Source: Byssothecium circinans
Taxonomy: Eukaryota; Ascomycota; Dothideomycetes; Pleosporales; Massarinaceae
DNA length: 64,000 bases
NCBI GenBank assembly: GCA_010015675.1
Contig: ML976979.1
Location: 1,023,653-1,087,652, forward strand
Direction of reading: 5' to 3'
The first letter of the stretch is position 1; each line of letters opens with the position of its first letter. The translations under genes and the position numbers were made by a program. Below the pieces are notes generated by a model that saw only the letters and a list, made by a program, of their open reading frames with translations, searched no databases and had not been told where the DNA came from. Below, one piece after another: positions 10,113 through 21,103 of this stretch.

Positions 10113-11033
10113 CTACACATCCCGCGACCCCACATTGCGGGGATCCCATTGTTCATCTACATTACGGTACACCCTCCCACTACCGTACTCGACCTCGGCA
10201 CCATCCGCAGAAGATACGCGACGGTGAGAATGACGAGCAGCAGAAGCGGGTGAGGAAGGATGTGCGCCTGGCTCGGGAGTGTATCGAGTTGAACGCCCAC
10301 CTGGGCCCAAAAAGTCGTACGTATCAATACGGGTATGCGATCCAAGAGGCTTCCCACTAGCAAAGAAATGTGAATAGCTTGATCCAGTGGGACCATGATT
10401 GAGCCTATCTGCAGAATAAAGAGAACCGTAGGCAGAACGTCGTCTGGACTCAAACTCACGCGAAGGAAGAGAACGAGCGCGACCGTATCCAGAGCGATGG
10501 CTAGGAGTCTCAGGGCTGAAAGCAGGAGATGGGACATGAGAATACCGACGGCGATATCCACCGAGCTCCTCACGCCCAGGACAGAATGCGGGTTGAGGAG
10601 AAGGAGCGCGACCACGACGTCGATTATCCTCAAACCCACGTTGGGGAAGAGAACGTGGACGAGCACCTCCACGACCGCGCCCAGAGCCGTCCCCGCGAAC
10701 CTCGGGATTAAAAGCAGGATCATGAGGAACAGAACGAGGATACTCGAAGATGTATCCGCCGGGGCTCTCACGCTCAGCATGAGTAGCCCGCGAAGGCCGA
10801 TTAGAGGACACACCTGCGCGGCGCTCCAGACGAGCATTCAAGGCCTCGAGACGCTGAGACACTTGCTCCATAGCGCGCATGCTAGGCCTAGGGTCGCGGT
10901 CCAGGATTTCCATTTCCCCTCTCAGGGCATGGAATTCGCGGAGTAGGTCCGGCCACTCGTTGTCATCGTTGTTGGCGTTGGAATAGCGGCGGCGGGGGCG
11001 AGAAGAACCGGCGTTGGGACCGGAGTGGGACAT
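10113..11033 (-). CDS. Arg/Ser/Pro-rich orphan protein, 306 aa
   Basis: A single open frame from ATG 11033 to TAG at 10113-10115. Residues 1-25 are polar, residues 27-75 form a probable short amphipathic helix or coiled coil ending in QRLEALNARLERR, and the rest is low-complexity, rich in Arg, Ser, Pro, Gly and Tyr, with repeated RARSLP and PSPAFSPE-type phrases. Such sequence suggests disorder and perhaps RNA or nucleic-acid binding, but nothing proves this. It has the same layout and orientation as the gene at 11795-12613. High Arg content makes long shadow frames on the other strands. I do not recognise the family. Confidence 0.55.
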   Translation of the reverse strand: MSHSGPNAGSSRPRRRYSNANNDDNEWPDLLREFHALRGEMEILDRDPRPSMRAMEQVSQRLEALNARLERRAGVSSNRPSRATHAERESPGGYIFEYPRSVPHDPAFNPEVRGDGSGRGRGGARPRSLPQRGFEDNRRRGRAPSPQPAFCPGREELGGYRRRYSHVPSPAFSPETPSHRSGYGRARSLPSREFESRRRSAYGSLYSADRLNHGPTGSSYSHFFASGKPLGSHTRIDTYDFLGPGGRSTRYTPEPGAHPSSPASAARHSHRRVSSADGAEVEYGSGRVYRNVDEQWDPRNVGSRDV

Positions 11034-11794
11034 GGTGATAATGTCTAGAGAGCTGTATGTTAAGTGTGTGTGTTAAGTTGAACGTAGTGTATACTTATGT
11101 GTTTGTAGAATGACGGTGTGATGGGCAGGGTGTGATAAGTTGGTTGAATAAGGCGTGATGGGTCCGTGATATATGTAATTCTGCGAAATGGCGATGTGCG
11201 ATAACAGTGACAAGCCAGAAGGCTATAATATATCATGAGTTCAAAATAGATAGTGGTTCGTAGTAGGTGTACAATGTTGTAGAGGCGTAGAGTCACGTGT
11301 CCAGAGTCTCGCGGCTATGGTAAATTTTAGCTGAAGTGCAGGACGACTTTGCATTAGTAGCGTACACAAGTCAAATGACTAGGAGATAATTACCTTGGAT
11401 AATGGGAGTGAGCCGTTTACCTAGAAAAACGGAATGCGGATTTATAATTTCAACTGTGATGTGTATGTAGAAACTGATGTTTGAACTTGTCCGACTCTCT
11501 TCACAACGAGGTCGAGGAAAGCGTTACGAAGCCTTGAAGCGGTCTATAAAATTCGGGCTGTAAAAGAAGATAACGAGCGAAAACAATGCATAGAGAAGAG
11601 GTCAAGAGTGGATTTGCAAATGATACAAATAATTTGATTCGATACCAAGCCGAGAAGTGATGGCAGACTTCTGTTGTATTTGGTTATAACATATCTATAA
11701 CCTGCGGTAACAATTAGTCATGCCAAATGACGAAAACTTAATGTCCGTCATTAAACAGGCCCGGAAATCCGCATTACTGTACAACAGTCATCAT
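11034..11794. other. intergenic between two similar orphan genes
   Basis: This 761-bp stretch is AT-rich, with the presumed promoter of the 10113-11033 gene next to 11034 and the 3' side of the next gene near 11790. No other gene or repeat was recognised. Confidence 0.5.
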
Positions 11795-12613
11795 TTACGG
11801 TGCTCCTGCATCGTCACCAGACCTCCTCGCGGCGTTGCCCCCAGTCCGCTCACTACCTCGAGCCCGCCCAATCTGTCCCATGGCCACTGGTCGGCTGCTA
11901 GAGCCTTGCCGATTGCCTTGACCATTACCTCTAAGATTTTCCCGAGCACCTCCAGAAAAGGCGAAGTACTCATCGTACAATCGCTGTTCCTCGAGCCGCT
12001 CCAATTCATGATGGGTTGGAAAAGGGGACGCGTGCGAAGCACCCTGCGCCGCATTCCGGCGAGCGGCAGAATGAGCAGGACGAGGACGAAGTCTAATATG
12101 AGGAGCACGAGGAGGTGAATGACGAGTAGGACGAGGTGGTGAAGGAACACGGTCTTGTGCCCAGCGGGGGCGTCTCTCCGGTCTACGGCCCATAGGCTCC
12201 ACGCGTTGGTTCGCGTCACGGAATCTACGCCCATGCTCTAGGCGTTCATTCACTTCATGAATTCTCTGCGTCGCGCGTTCCACTTCTGAATGCCTCATAC
12301 GCACCATGTAATCCTGTAGTTCAATGACCGCAAGCTCTAGGCGTTCTACGTGCGCACGCTGGTCACTTATCTCGCGCTGCCGATACCAGTCGTCACGAGT
12401 AGGGAAGCTACGGTCAATGTCATAGCCATCGAAGTAGGCGTCTTCCTCTGCTTGGTCTTGCTGTCGACGCTGCTCGGCAAATTGCTCAGGTGTGGATGCA
12501 GTGGAGAAGGCCGAGCTCGGGGGTAGGGGAAAGTCCTCGACGAAAGGTTGTTCGCCTCGAGCCAGAGGGTTAGCAGAGTGCCCTGGCGGAGGGTTGGATT
12601 GACCAAAAGACAT
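11795..12613 (-). CDS. coiled-coil plus Arg-rich orphan protein, 272 aa
   Basis: A single open frame from ATG 12613. Residues 1-45 are Pro/Ser-rich, residues 40-130 are charged with a probable coiled coil (QRAHVERLELAVIELQDYMV, then RIHEVNERLEHGRR), and the C-terminal half is rich in Arg, Pro, Ala and Gly. The order of a short helix ending in an NERLE/NARLE-like motif followed by an Arg-rich disordered tail matches the neighbour at 10113-11033 on the same strand. The two may be diverged tandem duplicates. No known domain is visible and function is unknown. Confidence 0.55.
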   Translation of the reverse strand: MSFGQSNPPPGHSANPLARGEQPFVEDFPLPPSSAFSTASTPEQFAEQRRQQDQAEEDAYFDGYDIDRSFPTRDDWYRQREISDQRAHVERLELAVIELQDYMVRMRHSEVERATQRIHEVNERLEHGRRFRDANQRVEPMGRRPERRPRWAQDRVPSPPRPTRHSPPRAPHIRLRPRPAHSAARRNAAQGASHASPFPTHHELERLEEQRLYDEYFAFSGGARENLRGNGQGNRQGSSSRPVAMGQIGRARGSERTGGNAARRSGDDAGAP

Positions 12614-13549
12614 GGTGCTTACCTGGTGTGGGTAGGTTGAAGTGCTTGCCTGAGTGTCTAGAGGTGAGTACTTTTCAATACGTGATTTTAGAAAGATTGG
12701 ATGCGAAGTTTGTGGTTGTTTGAGAGTGTTGGTGAGTGGAGGGTATATAACTTACGAACGCGGTGACTTATATGTAAATGATGAATATCGATGTTCGTTA
12801 GCAAAGATGCCGTATATTCAGAACGTAGACATAGTGTTTAGACGATGTTTAACGTTATATAACATTGTGTGAAAAGGATGTAATTAATGCCCGCAATTAC
12901 TGGAGGACTGTGGCGTCTGGGATAGACGGACTTGGTGGTCTTATTCAACTCAACACGTTGCAACTCTTTAATGTGAAAGATGGGGGAAGACCGGCAGTTG
13001 GTTTGGGGAACAGGGCAGCCGCCAGGGTGATGTAAAAAACAAGGAAACAAAGCATCTCAGGTGCTACAGGAAAATGTGCCGTCCACGATGCAGATGATTT
13101 CATCCGTGGTCAGTTTTGTTGCCAATCTTCTCGATCGTGTTCGTGCATAGGTCGTGATGTGACTTGCGAGAAGAAGTGCTGCCAGGCAGTGATGTGACTT
13201 GCGATTGAAGTGCTGCAAGGCAGACGTCCATCAACTCAACGGATTTCCGGAAGAATTTATAGATGTGAACAATGAAACAAAGGCGCCGCTGTCAAACGGG
13301 AGCAGTCAGAAGACGCCACAACGGGGGCGGTCTTCTCTCGTCTTGGCAGGAACCAATCAGATGAACACGAACGTCAACGTCCGTCGCTCTCCGCGCGGCG
13401 CAGGAAAGGCCACCTTCTCCCAAATTTCGCCGATTCATCGTGCCTTCTTCCCGATACTATTGTTTTGTTTTTAACTGGCTCTGCGCGGGCTCGCAGAAAG
13501 GATGCTTCCGTAAACAGAGGCTGTCCACTATGACGCGCGCATCACCGCC
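12614..13549. promoter_or_regulatory. divergent promoter region
   Basis: This 936-bp gap separates the start codons of divergent genes. A partly duplicated GTGATGTGACTTGCGA phrase occurs near 13155-13170 and 13189-13204. No gene was found. It should hold the promoters of both neighbours. Confidence 0.45.
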
Positions 13550-16063
13550 ATGGACTGGAGCGACCCTTGGGCAGCCGATAATGACCCGGACGACAACGAC
13601 GAGAGACTTCCGACGAAACCGACGGTGACGAGTGTGGCTGCGAGTGTGACGCTTGGGCTGGGCAATGTGTGGGATTCGCCGTGGGGGAGTAATGAGGACG
13701 ATGGCTTTGGAGGGTGGACGAGTGATGTAGGCAAGGACGCGAGCTGGGGCGATGTCCCCAATGAAAAGGACGCGGAGTCACATGTCAGAAAGACGGAGGA
13801 TGCCCTACCGGAGAGCAATACGTGGGACCGAATTGAGGAAGATATCGGAGAGCACAAGGAGTCAGAAACCTCGGATTCGGCGACTACGATACAACCCGAC
13901 GAAGTACCTGCATCCGTTGCAATTGAGCCCACCGATTCATTACATCCCGACGATGATCTCTCCACGCGCGCGTCTACGTCTCCGTCCGATATCAGCCGCA
14001 ACGAGACGGCTACTGAGTCGCCACGGACATCTTTTGAGGAGGAACGGGCAGCTGGGAAAACTGCGGCTGCGGAGCCAGAGTCTACAGTCCACCTCGAGGA
14101 AGCGTTGAGGAACACAGAGATAGAGGAGGCCGAGTTGGAGGCAAAACCCAAATCCAACGAGCTCGAAGAGGCGGATGACTTTGGCGATGTCGGGGAAGGT
14201 GCCGTACAAGACACGACTACGGATCATGCCAAAGTGGATCCCTTGGAGCAATCTACTCCCCTATCGGGATCGAGTGCTGTTGAGAAGGCTAATGCAGATG
14301 AGAGTGACGCGGAAGCGCCTTCTGTACCTCCCCTCCCTACCAACGTCCGCCCGTACACCTTGGATTCAGAGCTCATGAGCCAACTCTTCCCCTCCACCAA
14401 AGACGCCGTAGAACCTGGGGAAGCACCAGACGACCCTATTTACTCTTCATCCGAAACGCGAAAAGCCTGGTACCGTCTCACCCGCAAGGAGACCCTGCGG
14501 GAGTACAACAGTGGGCTCGATTATGACACTTACATACGCGTAACATGGAAGACATCGCATATACGCTCCGAAGTCAACAAAGTGGTATCAAGATGGGCAA
14601 CTGAAGATCGTATGGCTGGACGCGGACCAGGTGCGAGAGCGTCGTTCTACTGGGATACATCCGCACCCAAGGACCAGAAGACACAATTCCACCCTCGACG
14701 CAAGTCCACCGTATCGGTGTCGAACCCGATTGGGCAGACTACACAGCTGATCACGAGTGAATTGCCGGCCGCGTTTAATTGGAGCTCTGCTGCGACGGAG
14801 GCTGGTCCGTGGAAGGACGAGAACGCCAGGCGATCGATTTCGTCGCCTATAACACCGAAGCATAGTGTCGTAGCTAAGCTCCAACGGGAGGGAGGAAAAA
14901 GAAGCTCTGTAGACCTCACACCCCGTCCACTCGATCCTACAAGCCACAAGAGGAACTCTAGTTCAGTCAGCTCGCTCAAAGAGACTGCACCCACACGGTC
15001 AATTTCGCTCATCCTACCCCCGCCGCCCAAGCCCTCAATGAACGGGGAGGTGAACCCCTGGACCGGTCTCGACGCTCTCGATACCAATACACCATCTAAG
15101 CCAGAACCCGCAACGTTCAAATCCGAACCAACAGCTGAAGAAGATGACGATGAGGACTGGGGCGAAATGGTGGAGTCCCCAGCAGTATCCAGCACACAAA
15201 CCCCCCTCGCGGACTTCTCAGAACCGCCGACACGCGACAACACACTCTCCACACCCGCAACGACACCTAAATCCATAAAATCTTCCCCGGTTCCTGCTCA
15301 CGTCGTTTCGTCCGGCTCCAAACACGCATCCCCGATCGTTCGTCTCAAAGGCGCAGTATCGCCCACTTCAGCACTCTTCAAGCCCAATGCCTTCGTACCC
15401 GCTGGAACCGAAGAAGGCCCAATAGGACCAGGTATTTTGAAGCCGCGAAACGTCTCAGCGAGCTCTACACCGGAGAAGATCAGGACGCCACCACGACCAG
15501 TGGCGCAGTTGGACGAAGTGCTCGGGGATGGAGTAGCTGGCAGCGGATCGCCGAAGATGAAATCGCGTGCCGAACCTGAGGATGGGGATACCGACGACAA
15601 CTTCTCCGCTTTGGAGTCCTCGACCCCCGAACCCCTCTCCGAACCTCCGAAATCTCATACGCCCTCACCCGCACCCGCCCCCGTCTCTCCTCCTCGTCCA
15701 ACCCAAGACCCACCACCCTCCTGGGCAGACACGGCGGACTTCTCCTTCTTCGAGTCCTCGCTCCCGACCACCTCTCCACCATCAGCATCAGCATCAGCAT
15801 CAGAACTAGCACCGGCACCGGAACCAGCAGTACAACAACCCGACCCCTCAGACCCATGGTCAATCTTCGAAACTCCCGCTCCTGCTCCTGCCCCACCACT
15901 AGACCCATTCACGCGTCCACCACCGCGCCCACTGTCGCCAGCGGCAAAGCAACCGCTCACGGGCGCGACGAACGCGGCGCAGAGGCGGAAGATGGAGGAG
16001 GATGAAGTGGTCCGGACGATTGTGGGGGGATTACCGGATTTGGGGTATATGCTCAGACGGTAG
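13550..16063 (+). CDS. conserved ascomycete protein, largely disordered, DPW/DPF-type motifs, 837 aa
   Basis: An intronless frame from ATG 13550. The N-terminus starts MDWSDPWA and has a second tryptophan motif (WDSPWG, about residues 42-47). A folded-looking core at about residues 270-365 contains PLPTNVRPYTLDSELMSQLF and AWYRLTRKETLREYNSG, then a Trp-containing segment ending in ASFYWDTSAPK. The rest is Ser/Pro/Thr/Glu-rich and probably disordered, ending with NPWTGLDAL, DPWSIFETP and DPFTRPP phrases and a conserved-looking C-terminal helix (MEEDEVVRTIVGGLPDLGYM). I recall related proteins across Pezizomycotina without known function. Repeated DPW/DPF and NPW motifs resemble short motifs by which endocytic proteins bind AP-2 and clathrin adaptors, so a trafficking role is possible but inferred. 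Confidence 0.7.
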   Translation: MDWSDPWAADNDPDDNDERLPTKPTVTSVAASVTLGLGNVWDSPWGSNEDDGFGGWTSDVGKDASWGDVPNEKDAESHVRKTEDALPESNTWDRIEEDIGEHKESETSDSATTIQPDEVPASVAIEPTDSLHPDDDLSTRASTSPSDISRNETATESPRTSFEEERAAGKTAAAEPESTVHLEEALRNTEIEEAELEAKPKSNELEEADDFGDVGEGAVQDTTTDHAKVDPLEQSTPLSGSSAVEKANADESDAEAPSVPPLPTNVRPYTLDSELMSQLFPSTKDAVEPGEAPDDPIYSSSETRKAWYRLTRKETLREYNSGLDYDTYIRVTWKTSHIRSEVNKVVSRWATEDRMAGRGPGARASFYWDTSAPKDQKTQFHPRRKSTVSVSNPIGQTTQLITSELPAAFNWSSAATEAGPWKDENARRSISSPITPKHSVVAKLQREGGKRSSVDLTPRPLDPTSHKRNSSSVSSLKETAPTRSISLILPPPPKPSMNGEVNPWTGLDALDTNTPSKPEPATFKSEPTAEEDDDEDWGEMVESPAVSSTQTPLADFSEPPTRDNTLSTPATTPKSIKSSPVPAHVVSSGSKHASPIVRLKGAVSPTSALFKPNAFVPAGTEEGPIGPGILKPRNVSASSTPEKIRTPPRPVAQLDEVLGDGVAGSGSPKMKSRAEPEDGDTDDNFSALESSTPEPLSEPPKSHTPSPAPAPVSPPRPTQDPPPSWADTADFSFFESSLPTTSPPSASASASELAPAPEPAVQQPDPSDPWSIFETPAPAPAPPLDPFTRPPPRPLSPAAKQPLTGATNAAQRRKMEEDEVVRTIVGGLPDLGYMLRR

Positions 16064-16582
16064 GTAGGAGGGGTGGTTGCTTTGGTTTGCTTTGGTTTGG
16101 GTTCGGGTTTGGGTTCGGTGGATGTTTTTCGGGGGGCTAAGTGTATGGGAAATAGAAGAGGAAGAGGACAACGGGAAGGAAGTGTGCTTTTTGCTTTTTG
16201 CTTTTTGCATGTTTCAAACGGCGTTGGCTTTTCCGTCTTCCATACTTTGGGGCTTTGTTGCATATATACTTGCGCTTGTCATTGTTTCTATTGATGTTCG
16301 AGGTACACGCGTCGCGTATCTAGCGGCATCAGGCACCGATGCTGTTGTCGTTGTCGTTGTTGTGGTTGTGGTTGTTACGAGTACGGTCTTAAGTCTCGTG
16401 CAGTACACATACGTACTCAACGTTTCCCTCTAGGAGTTTGTACATGTATAACAAATTATAGATCTAAAATCTATCTATCTATACACTAGAGAAAGTCATT
16501 GCATATACCAAACACTAAGCTTGCCGCTATCAAAGAGAAAAAAAGAAAACCTCGCCCCCTGTCTTCAAAATCACAATGCCAA
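16064..16582. other. convergent intergenic with GTT-rich microsatellite
   Basis: The 519-bp gap between convergent stop codons contains an imperfect GTT/GTC trinucleotide tract at about 16342-16378 and a GGTTTGGGTTCGG-like tract near 16085-16120. It is expected to hold both 3' ends; no gene was seen. Confidence 0.5.
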
Positions 16583-19500
16583 TCACACCAACCTCGAAGG
16601 TCCCCCCCTCCCAACCTCAACATCATCCCTAACCTCCTGAATCTCCCTCTCACTCTGCACCTCCGCCTCTCTCATCACCTCATTCCCCGCCTCCCTCTCC
16701 CTCTCCCTCACACCACCACCCCCACCATCCCCAAGAGCCGTATTAATATCCCTGCGTTTCCCCTCGCCTCTAAGAAGCGGCTCCGCGCTCTCGCCCACAC
16801 TATGCCCCTCGCTGCGATCCTCAGGCTCCTCAACATCAGAGTCATCGCTATCATCGTCCTTACCCCCCTCAGTGGCAGCGCCAAGTTCAGGTTTCTTCTT
16901 CTTCTGGAAGTCCTGCGCGTGCGCTTGCCTGAGAATCGTGCCCATGCGTGTGAGACCGCGGGCAATGGGTGAAGGGCGGGAGACTCGCGATTCAGAAGCG
17001 GAGCGGCGGTGCCGGATCGAAGTGTGAGAAGGCGCGGGCGCGAAATCCGTAGCCGTGGTGTGCGGTGGGGGTTGTTCTTCGTCGGTACCGGGACGAGCGT
17101 GCTGCCGTTCGTCGGTCGAGGGGCGGCGCGTCGGGGGTTCGGTGGGGGCGATGGAGTAGGGTAGAGGGACGTCGCGGGAAGCGCGGAAGTGGCCGACGTT
17201 GGAGCAGTGTTCGTTTTCGACGCGGAAGAGGGACCACATGCCCCGTCTGCAGACTTCGCTGAACGACACGCCGAAGGATGTCACGGCTGAGTGTTGCAGC
17301 TGGAGGGGTATGATGGCGTATAGGATCCAGTTGAATCGCAGGATGGGGTCGATTATCATCGCGCCGTAGTACCACCAGGTTCTCTTATAGCCTAGGGTTT
17401 GACGGAGGAAGCGATGTTTGGCGTTGGGGTCGCCGAGACTCCAGTCGTAGTACACGTCCCAGAAGCTGCAGTATATCGAGTTGATGATGGCGAAGGTGAT
17501 GAAGAGCGCACGGTTGGTCCCGCTTTTGTCAATGCGGTAGATGCTGAGGACCATGTAGAAGATAACGGTGGCGGTATATTTGCCCAGATTGAGAAGATGG
17601 GGGAATGCGTTGCCGGTGTCGTAGTACCGTCGGAAGCATTGGACCGCACGCCATATGCCGGGGAGCGTGGTGAAGAAGCCTAACAGGCGCGAGCTTGATG
17701 AGTTGCATTGCCCTGGAAAATTCCAGTCGTTGGCGTACAGGCAGAAGAAGAGCTCGATGTTCTAGGGAGGTCAGATAGAAACTCAAATCCGAAATCCGGC
17801 GTACTTACACCTGTGCTGTAGGTAAGGGAACAAAACATGTCGCCCATATAGAAGTCTCGCCACTCAACGGGGTAGAACCCTGCACAGACTAGGCGCCACT
17901 GGAGAACAATTAGCTGATGACATGGAGAGGAGCTCTAAAACTCACCATAGAGAAGAGTAACCACATCCGACTCCTAAAGTACAATATCTTGATAGGGTTG
18001 AAGAGTAGTATTGTTGTAAGTCCAAGGAGGATAACCGGATAGTACAGGAAGAGAGACGGGCCACCATATTGACTAAAGTTGAGCCAAACGAAGAAGCCCA
18101 AAAGAAAGAGGAAGAAACAAGGAAGCTGCAGGACGTTAGCATTACACAGCGCCATCATCTCGAACAGACTTACTTCAAAAAGCTGCCTCCAATCAAGAAA
18201 GTGGCGGGTATCGTATTCGAAAACAAAAACATAGTTAATTTTGTGGTAATGCCAGACGCGGCAGTCCAGGCAGAATAGAAGGAACAGGAAGTTCATCAAA
18301 AAGTAGCCGGCATATATCTGTGACCTTGTTAATAGGAACAACTTGATCGGATGAAGAGTCACATGCCTGTAAGAGGTAGCTTGTGTTTCTGCCGAGCACA
18401 ATATTCTCTGAATCGAGCAACTGAACGCCCTTGACGAGGCCTTGCACACCGAACACGGCGCCCAGGCCAAGCATGAGGCCATTGCGGAACGAGTTTTCGG
18501 TATAGTCGCCCGCCCGAGCAATCTTGATGCGGAGCTTGTTGACAGCAACCTTATGATTTCCCTTCTCAAAGTATCTTGCGTACAAGTCTTCGACAGCACG
18601 GATATGTCCCTCAATCACATCGCTGTTTACGAACCAGGCCGAGTTGACCTTTTCCGATACATATCGGAGCGAAGGCCGGGCGTTTACTGCCTTGTCGAAC
18701 TTCTTGTTGATCTTGCGGAACGCAGTTCTATTGAGCAACGCATACGACTTGAGAAGTTCGAGCCCTCGGTAGTATTCTTGCAAAGCAACCTTCAGTTTTC
18801 TCTTGGCTGTCTGGTAAGAAACTTGGGGCTGCTCGGGACGGCGTTCGTAATCGTGGCGATCTTCCGGACGCTGTGGGCGGAGCGCTGATGGGGTAGCAAG
18901 ACCCTGCATAGCTTTCGTACTCTTGCCATACTTTCCAGCTTGTACGGCTTCGAGAGCAGAATCGATTAGCCATGAGTTGTGGCCAGTGGCTTGGTCGTGT
19001 CCATTGGCGTCCTCGTCATCGCTGCCGTTATCATGACCATTCATCAAAGACTTGTTCGCGTCGCCATGCTTATCTGCTCGTGCTTTGATCTTGGCGGTGT
19101 GCCGATCGATGAGGTGGGATAGACGTCGATCCGCCATGACATGCAGTTGTTCCCTCAGCACCGCCAGCCGTTCCGTAGCCTCCTCCTCTTTTTGCTTGTA
19201 GAAAGCTTCTACCTTGTCGAGCTCCATATCGAGAAAGTGGAAGAATTCAGCCTGACGTAGGTCGAGCTCACGATACGCTTCGAGGGGAACGTCGCCGGGG
19301 CTCGGTGGCGGCGGGCCATGCGACATGGAGAAGACGCGCTTCAAGAGTGGCGGAGGCGTCGGAGCGATGGGGCCACCTGGCGACGAGTTCATGCGCTTGG
19401 GGGTGAAAATGCTCTTGTACCTAGCTGGGAGCGACTTCGATGCCGGCGGTGATCTCGTTTTCCCGACTTCGAAAGCGTTTTCCCCTGCCACGTCGCCATG

Positions 19501-20186
19501 TGAGGGTGGTGTAACCGTCTGCTTAGTCGGAGACCGCGCAGGTGAGAGTCTGGGTGAGTGGTTCTCGGGATCCAGTGCGGCGCCTGGGAGCTTCAAAGAC
19601 GGGGGACGGTCTCCTCTTCCTGGGGACTTTGCGTCTGAATGCGGCGTTCTAATGATGCTTCCGTACCTCGTCAAGCCAGGATATCTCGGATCCTCTGCAC
19701 CGTTCAACGGCGCCTCTTCGTCTTTCTTTGCGGAAGGCCGTCTCCCATTTGTCTTTCCCTTCAAGCTAGATTGGCTGTTCCCTATCGCAATATGTCTCAA
19801 ATCCTCGGGATCCCTCGACGTATCCGTGTGCTTCCCATAGTTGCGATTCAGGAACGAGTATTTCGGCGCAGAGTCGAACGGCGAGGGTGTGAAGGCAGCC
19901 GTTCCGCGGCGACGTATCCGTGGAGTTTGATTGACTGTCCTCAAAGCGCGACGGATGGCTTTGAGCTTCTTCTTTCCTAGCTAGACATCGCATGTTAGCG
20001 ATGCGAGATGTTCGAGGGGGCGGGGCCAGGCTGTCGGCGCAGGCACAGTGTCTCACCTTGTAATCCAGGTACTTGAGCCGCCATTCAGGAACAAGATCGC
20101 GTTCCAGTTCCCTAAATTGTTCAGCCCTATGCGCAAAAATGTATAATATAAAATATTACAGGGGGTATGTACTTTGCGAACTTCAT
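16583..20186 (-). CDS. SYG1: SPX-EXS domain protein, SYG1/XPR1-type phosphate exporter or signalling protein, 1096 aa
   Basis: Seven exons: 20186-20173, 20126-20057, 19980-18367, 18317-18174, 18125-17946, 17898-17809 and 17761-16583. All phases close and give 1096 aa. The N-terminal SPX domain starts MKFAKAEQFRELERDLVPEW and has the inositol-pyrophosphate-binding lysine clusters (LGKKKLKA near residue 29, FRKINKKFDKAV later). Transmembrane segments begin at the end of exon 3. The EXS domain follows in exons 4-7 (CLDCRVWHY, PCFFLFLLGFFVWLNF, WRLVCAGFYPVEWRDF, YDTGNAFPHLLNLGKY). The C-terminal 170 residues are a charged disordered tail. XPR1/Syg1 proteins sit in the plasma membrane or Golgi and export phosphate or sense inositol pyrophosphates. 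Intron 3 (18366-18318) can only be spliced with a GC donor. The first exon is just 14 nt. Confidence 0.92.
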
Positions 20187-20598
20187 CCTGGGGGTTAGGA
20201 CGTGGCGCGACGTGAACGAGTGGGCACGTAGGTGGGAATAGGTGAGCGACGCGCAATGAGCGGGCGCGACATGAGGAGTTCAAACGGATGCAGCGCTAAT
20301 CATTGGATGGGCGAGAGGATCGAAGTGGGAGGTTTGTCACGACATGAGGCCGATTTCGAAGGCCTGAGGGGCTGCGATGAGATGAAAACGCGATAGGCCC
20401 GCTAGTCTAAGGCGGAGGTACGAAGTCATCGCTAAAAACGCACAATGAGCATCAATTTTAAAGAGGCCGAAGGTGAGCATAGGTTTGGCCGAGGTCTCCC
20501 TCATATCTGATTTAACTGCCGTACGTTCACATGCTGAGCTCTGATTCGTCTCTTTACAATACAGAGCATCCGAGTGTATTCGAGCGAAGGAACGTAGT
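20187..20598. promoter_or_regulatory. short intergenic, promoter of SYG1-type gene
   Basis: This 412-bp gap lies between two minus-strand genes. It must hold the 3' end of the CipC-like gene and the promoter of the SPX-EXS gene. No other feature was recognised. Confidence 0.4.
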
Positions 20599-21103
20599 TT
20601 ACCACCCACGGCGGTCAAAGTGCTCGGGGCGACTGTACTGGTTTGGGTCATACTGGTCGGCGCCCTGGCCTCTCTCGTAATGCTCCTCATACATGTGCTC
20701 TGCGTTCCTCTTTGCCTCATGCTTCGCCTTCTCCCTGTCAAACCAATCCTCGCCCTTGGTCTCAGCGAGCTTGTCGACTTCAGCACCCGCGAAGCCTGCG
20801 AGCAGCTCCTTGGCAAAGGCGTGGGAAATAGGCTTGCCTAAGTGGGGACATTAGCAGTTGCTTCTGCATTTCGATAGGAGTAACTGACCCTCCTTGCGTT
20901 GGTGGTCCTCGAATGCCTTGAAGCCGGCAAAAGCAGCTCCACCAGCAACGAGCTCGTGGCCGAAGGATGACTCGTGCTTTTCCTGCTCGAAATTGCCGTT
21001 CTCGTACACCTTGTTGTATGCGTCCTCAGAGTCTCCTAGACGGTTGTCAGTCGTTCGGCCCCTACTTAATATCATTGAGGAACGTACCCCAACCGAAAGG
21101 CAT
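20599..21103 (-). CDS. CipC-like small protein (DUF3759 type), 133 aa
   Basis: Three exons, 21103-21088, 21035-20889 and 20837-20599, separated by 52-nt and 51-nt introns (GTACGT...TAG and GTCAGT...TAG), give 133 aa. It starts MPFGWGDSEDAYNKVYE and contains HESSFGHELVAGGAAFAGFK and AFEDHQRKEGKPISHAFAKE, the hallmark of the CipC family, named for a concanamycin-induced protein of Aspergillus. The C-terminal part is charged (ETKGEDWFDREKAKHEAKR) and ends with a Tyr-rich tail. Family members are small soluble proteins induced by stress or antibiotics; biochemical function is unknown. The length fits the family. Confidence 0.88.

Noticed and set aside
10395..10946. 183-codon plus-strand frame opposite the 306-aa orphan gene
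   Set aside because: It lies antisense to a low-complexity Arg-rich coding sequence, which opens shadow frames. The minus-strand reading has an in-frame coiled coil and is preferred.
20337..20598. Longer minus-strand reading through the CipC-like gene end
   Set aside because: The spliced frame ends cleanly at the stop 20601-20599 with a family-typical length. The longer alternative frame is Arg/Ser-rich shadow sequence.
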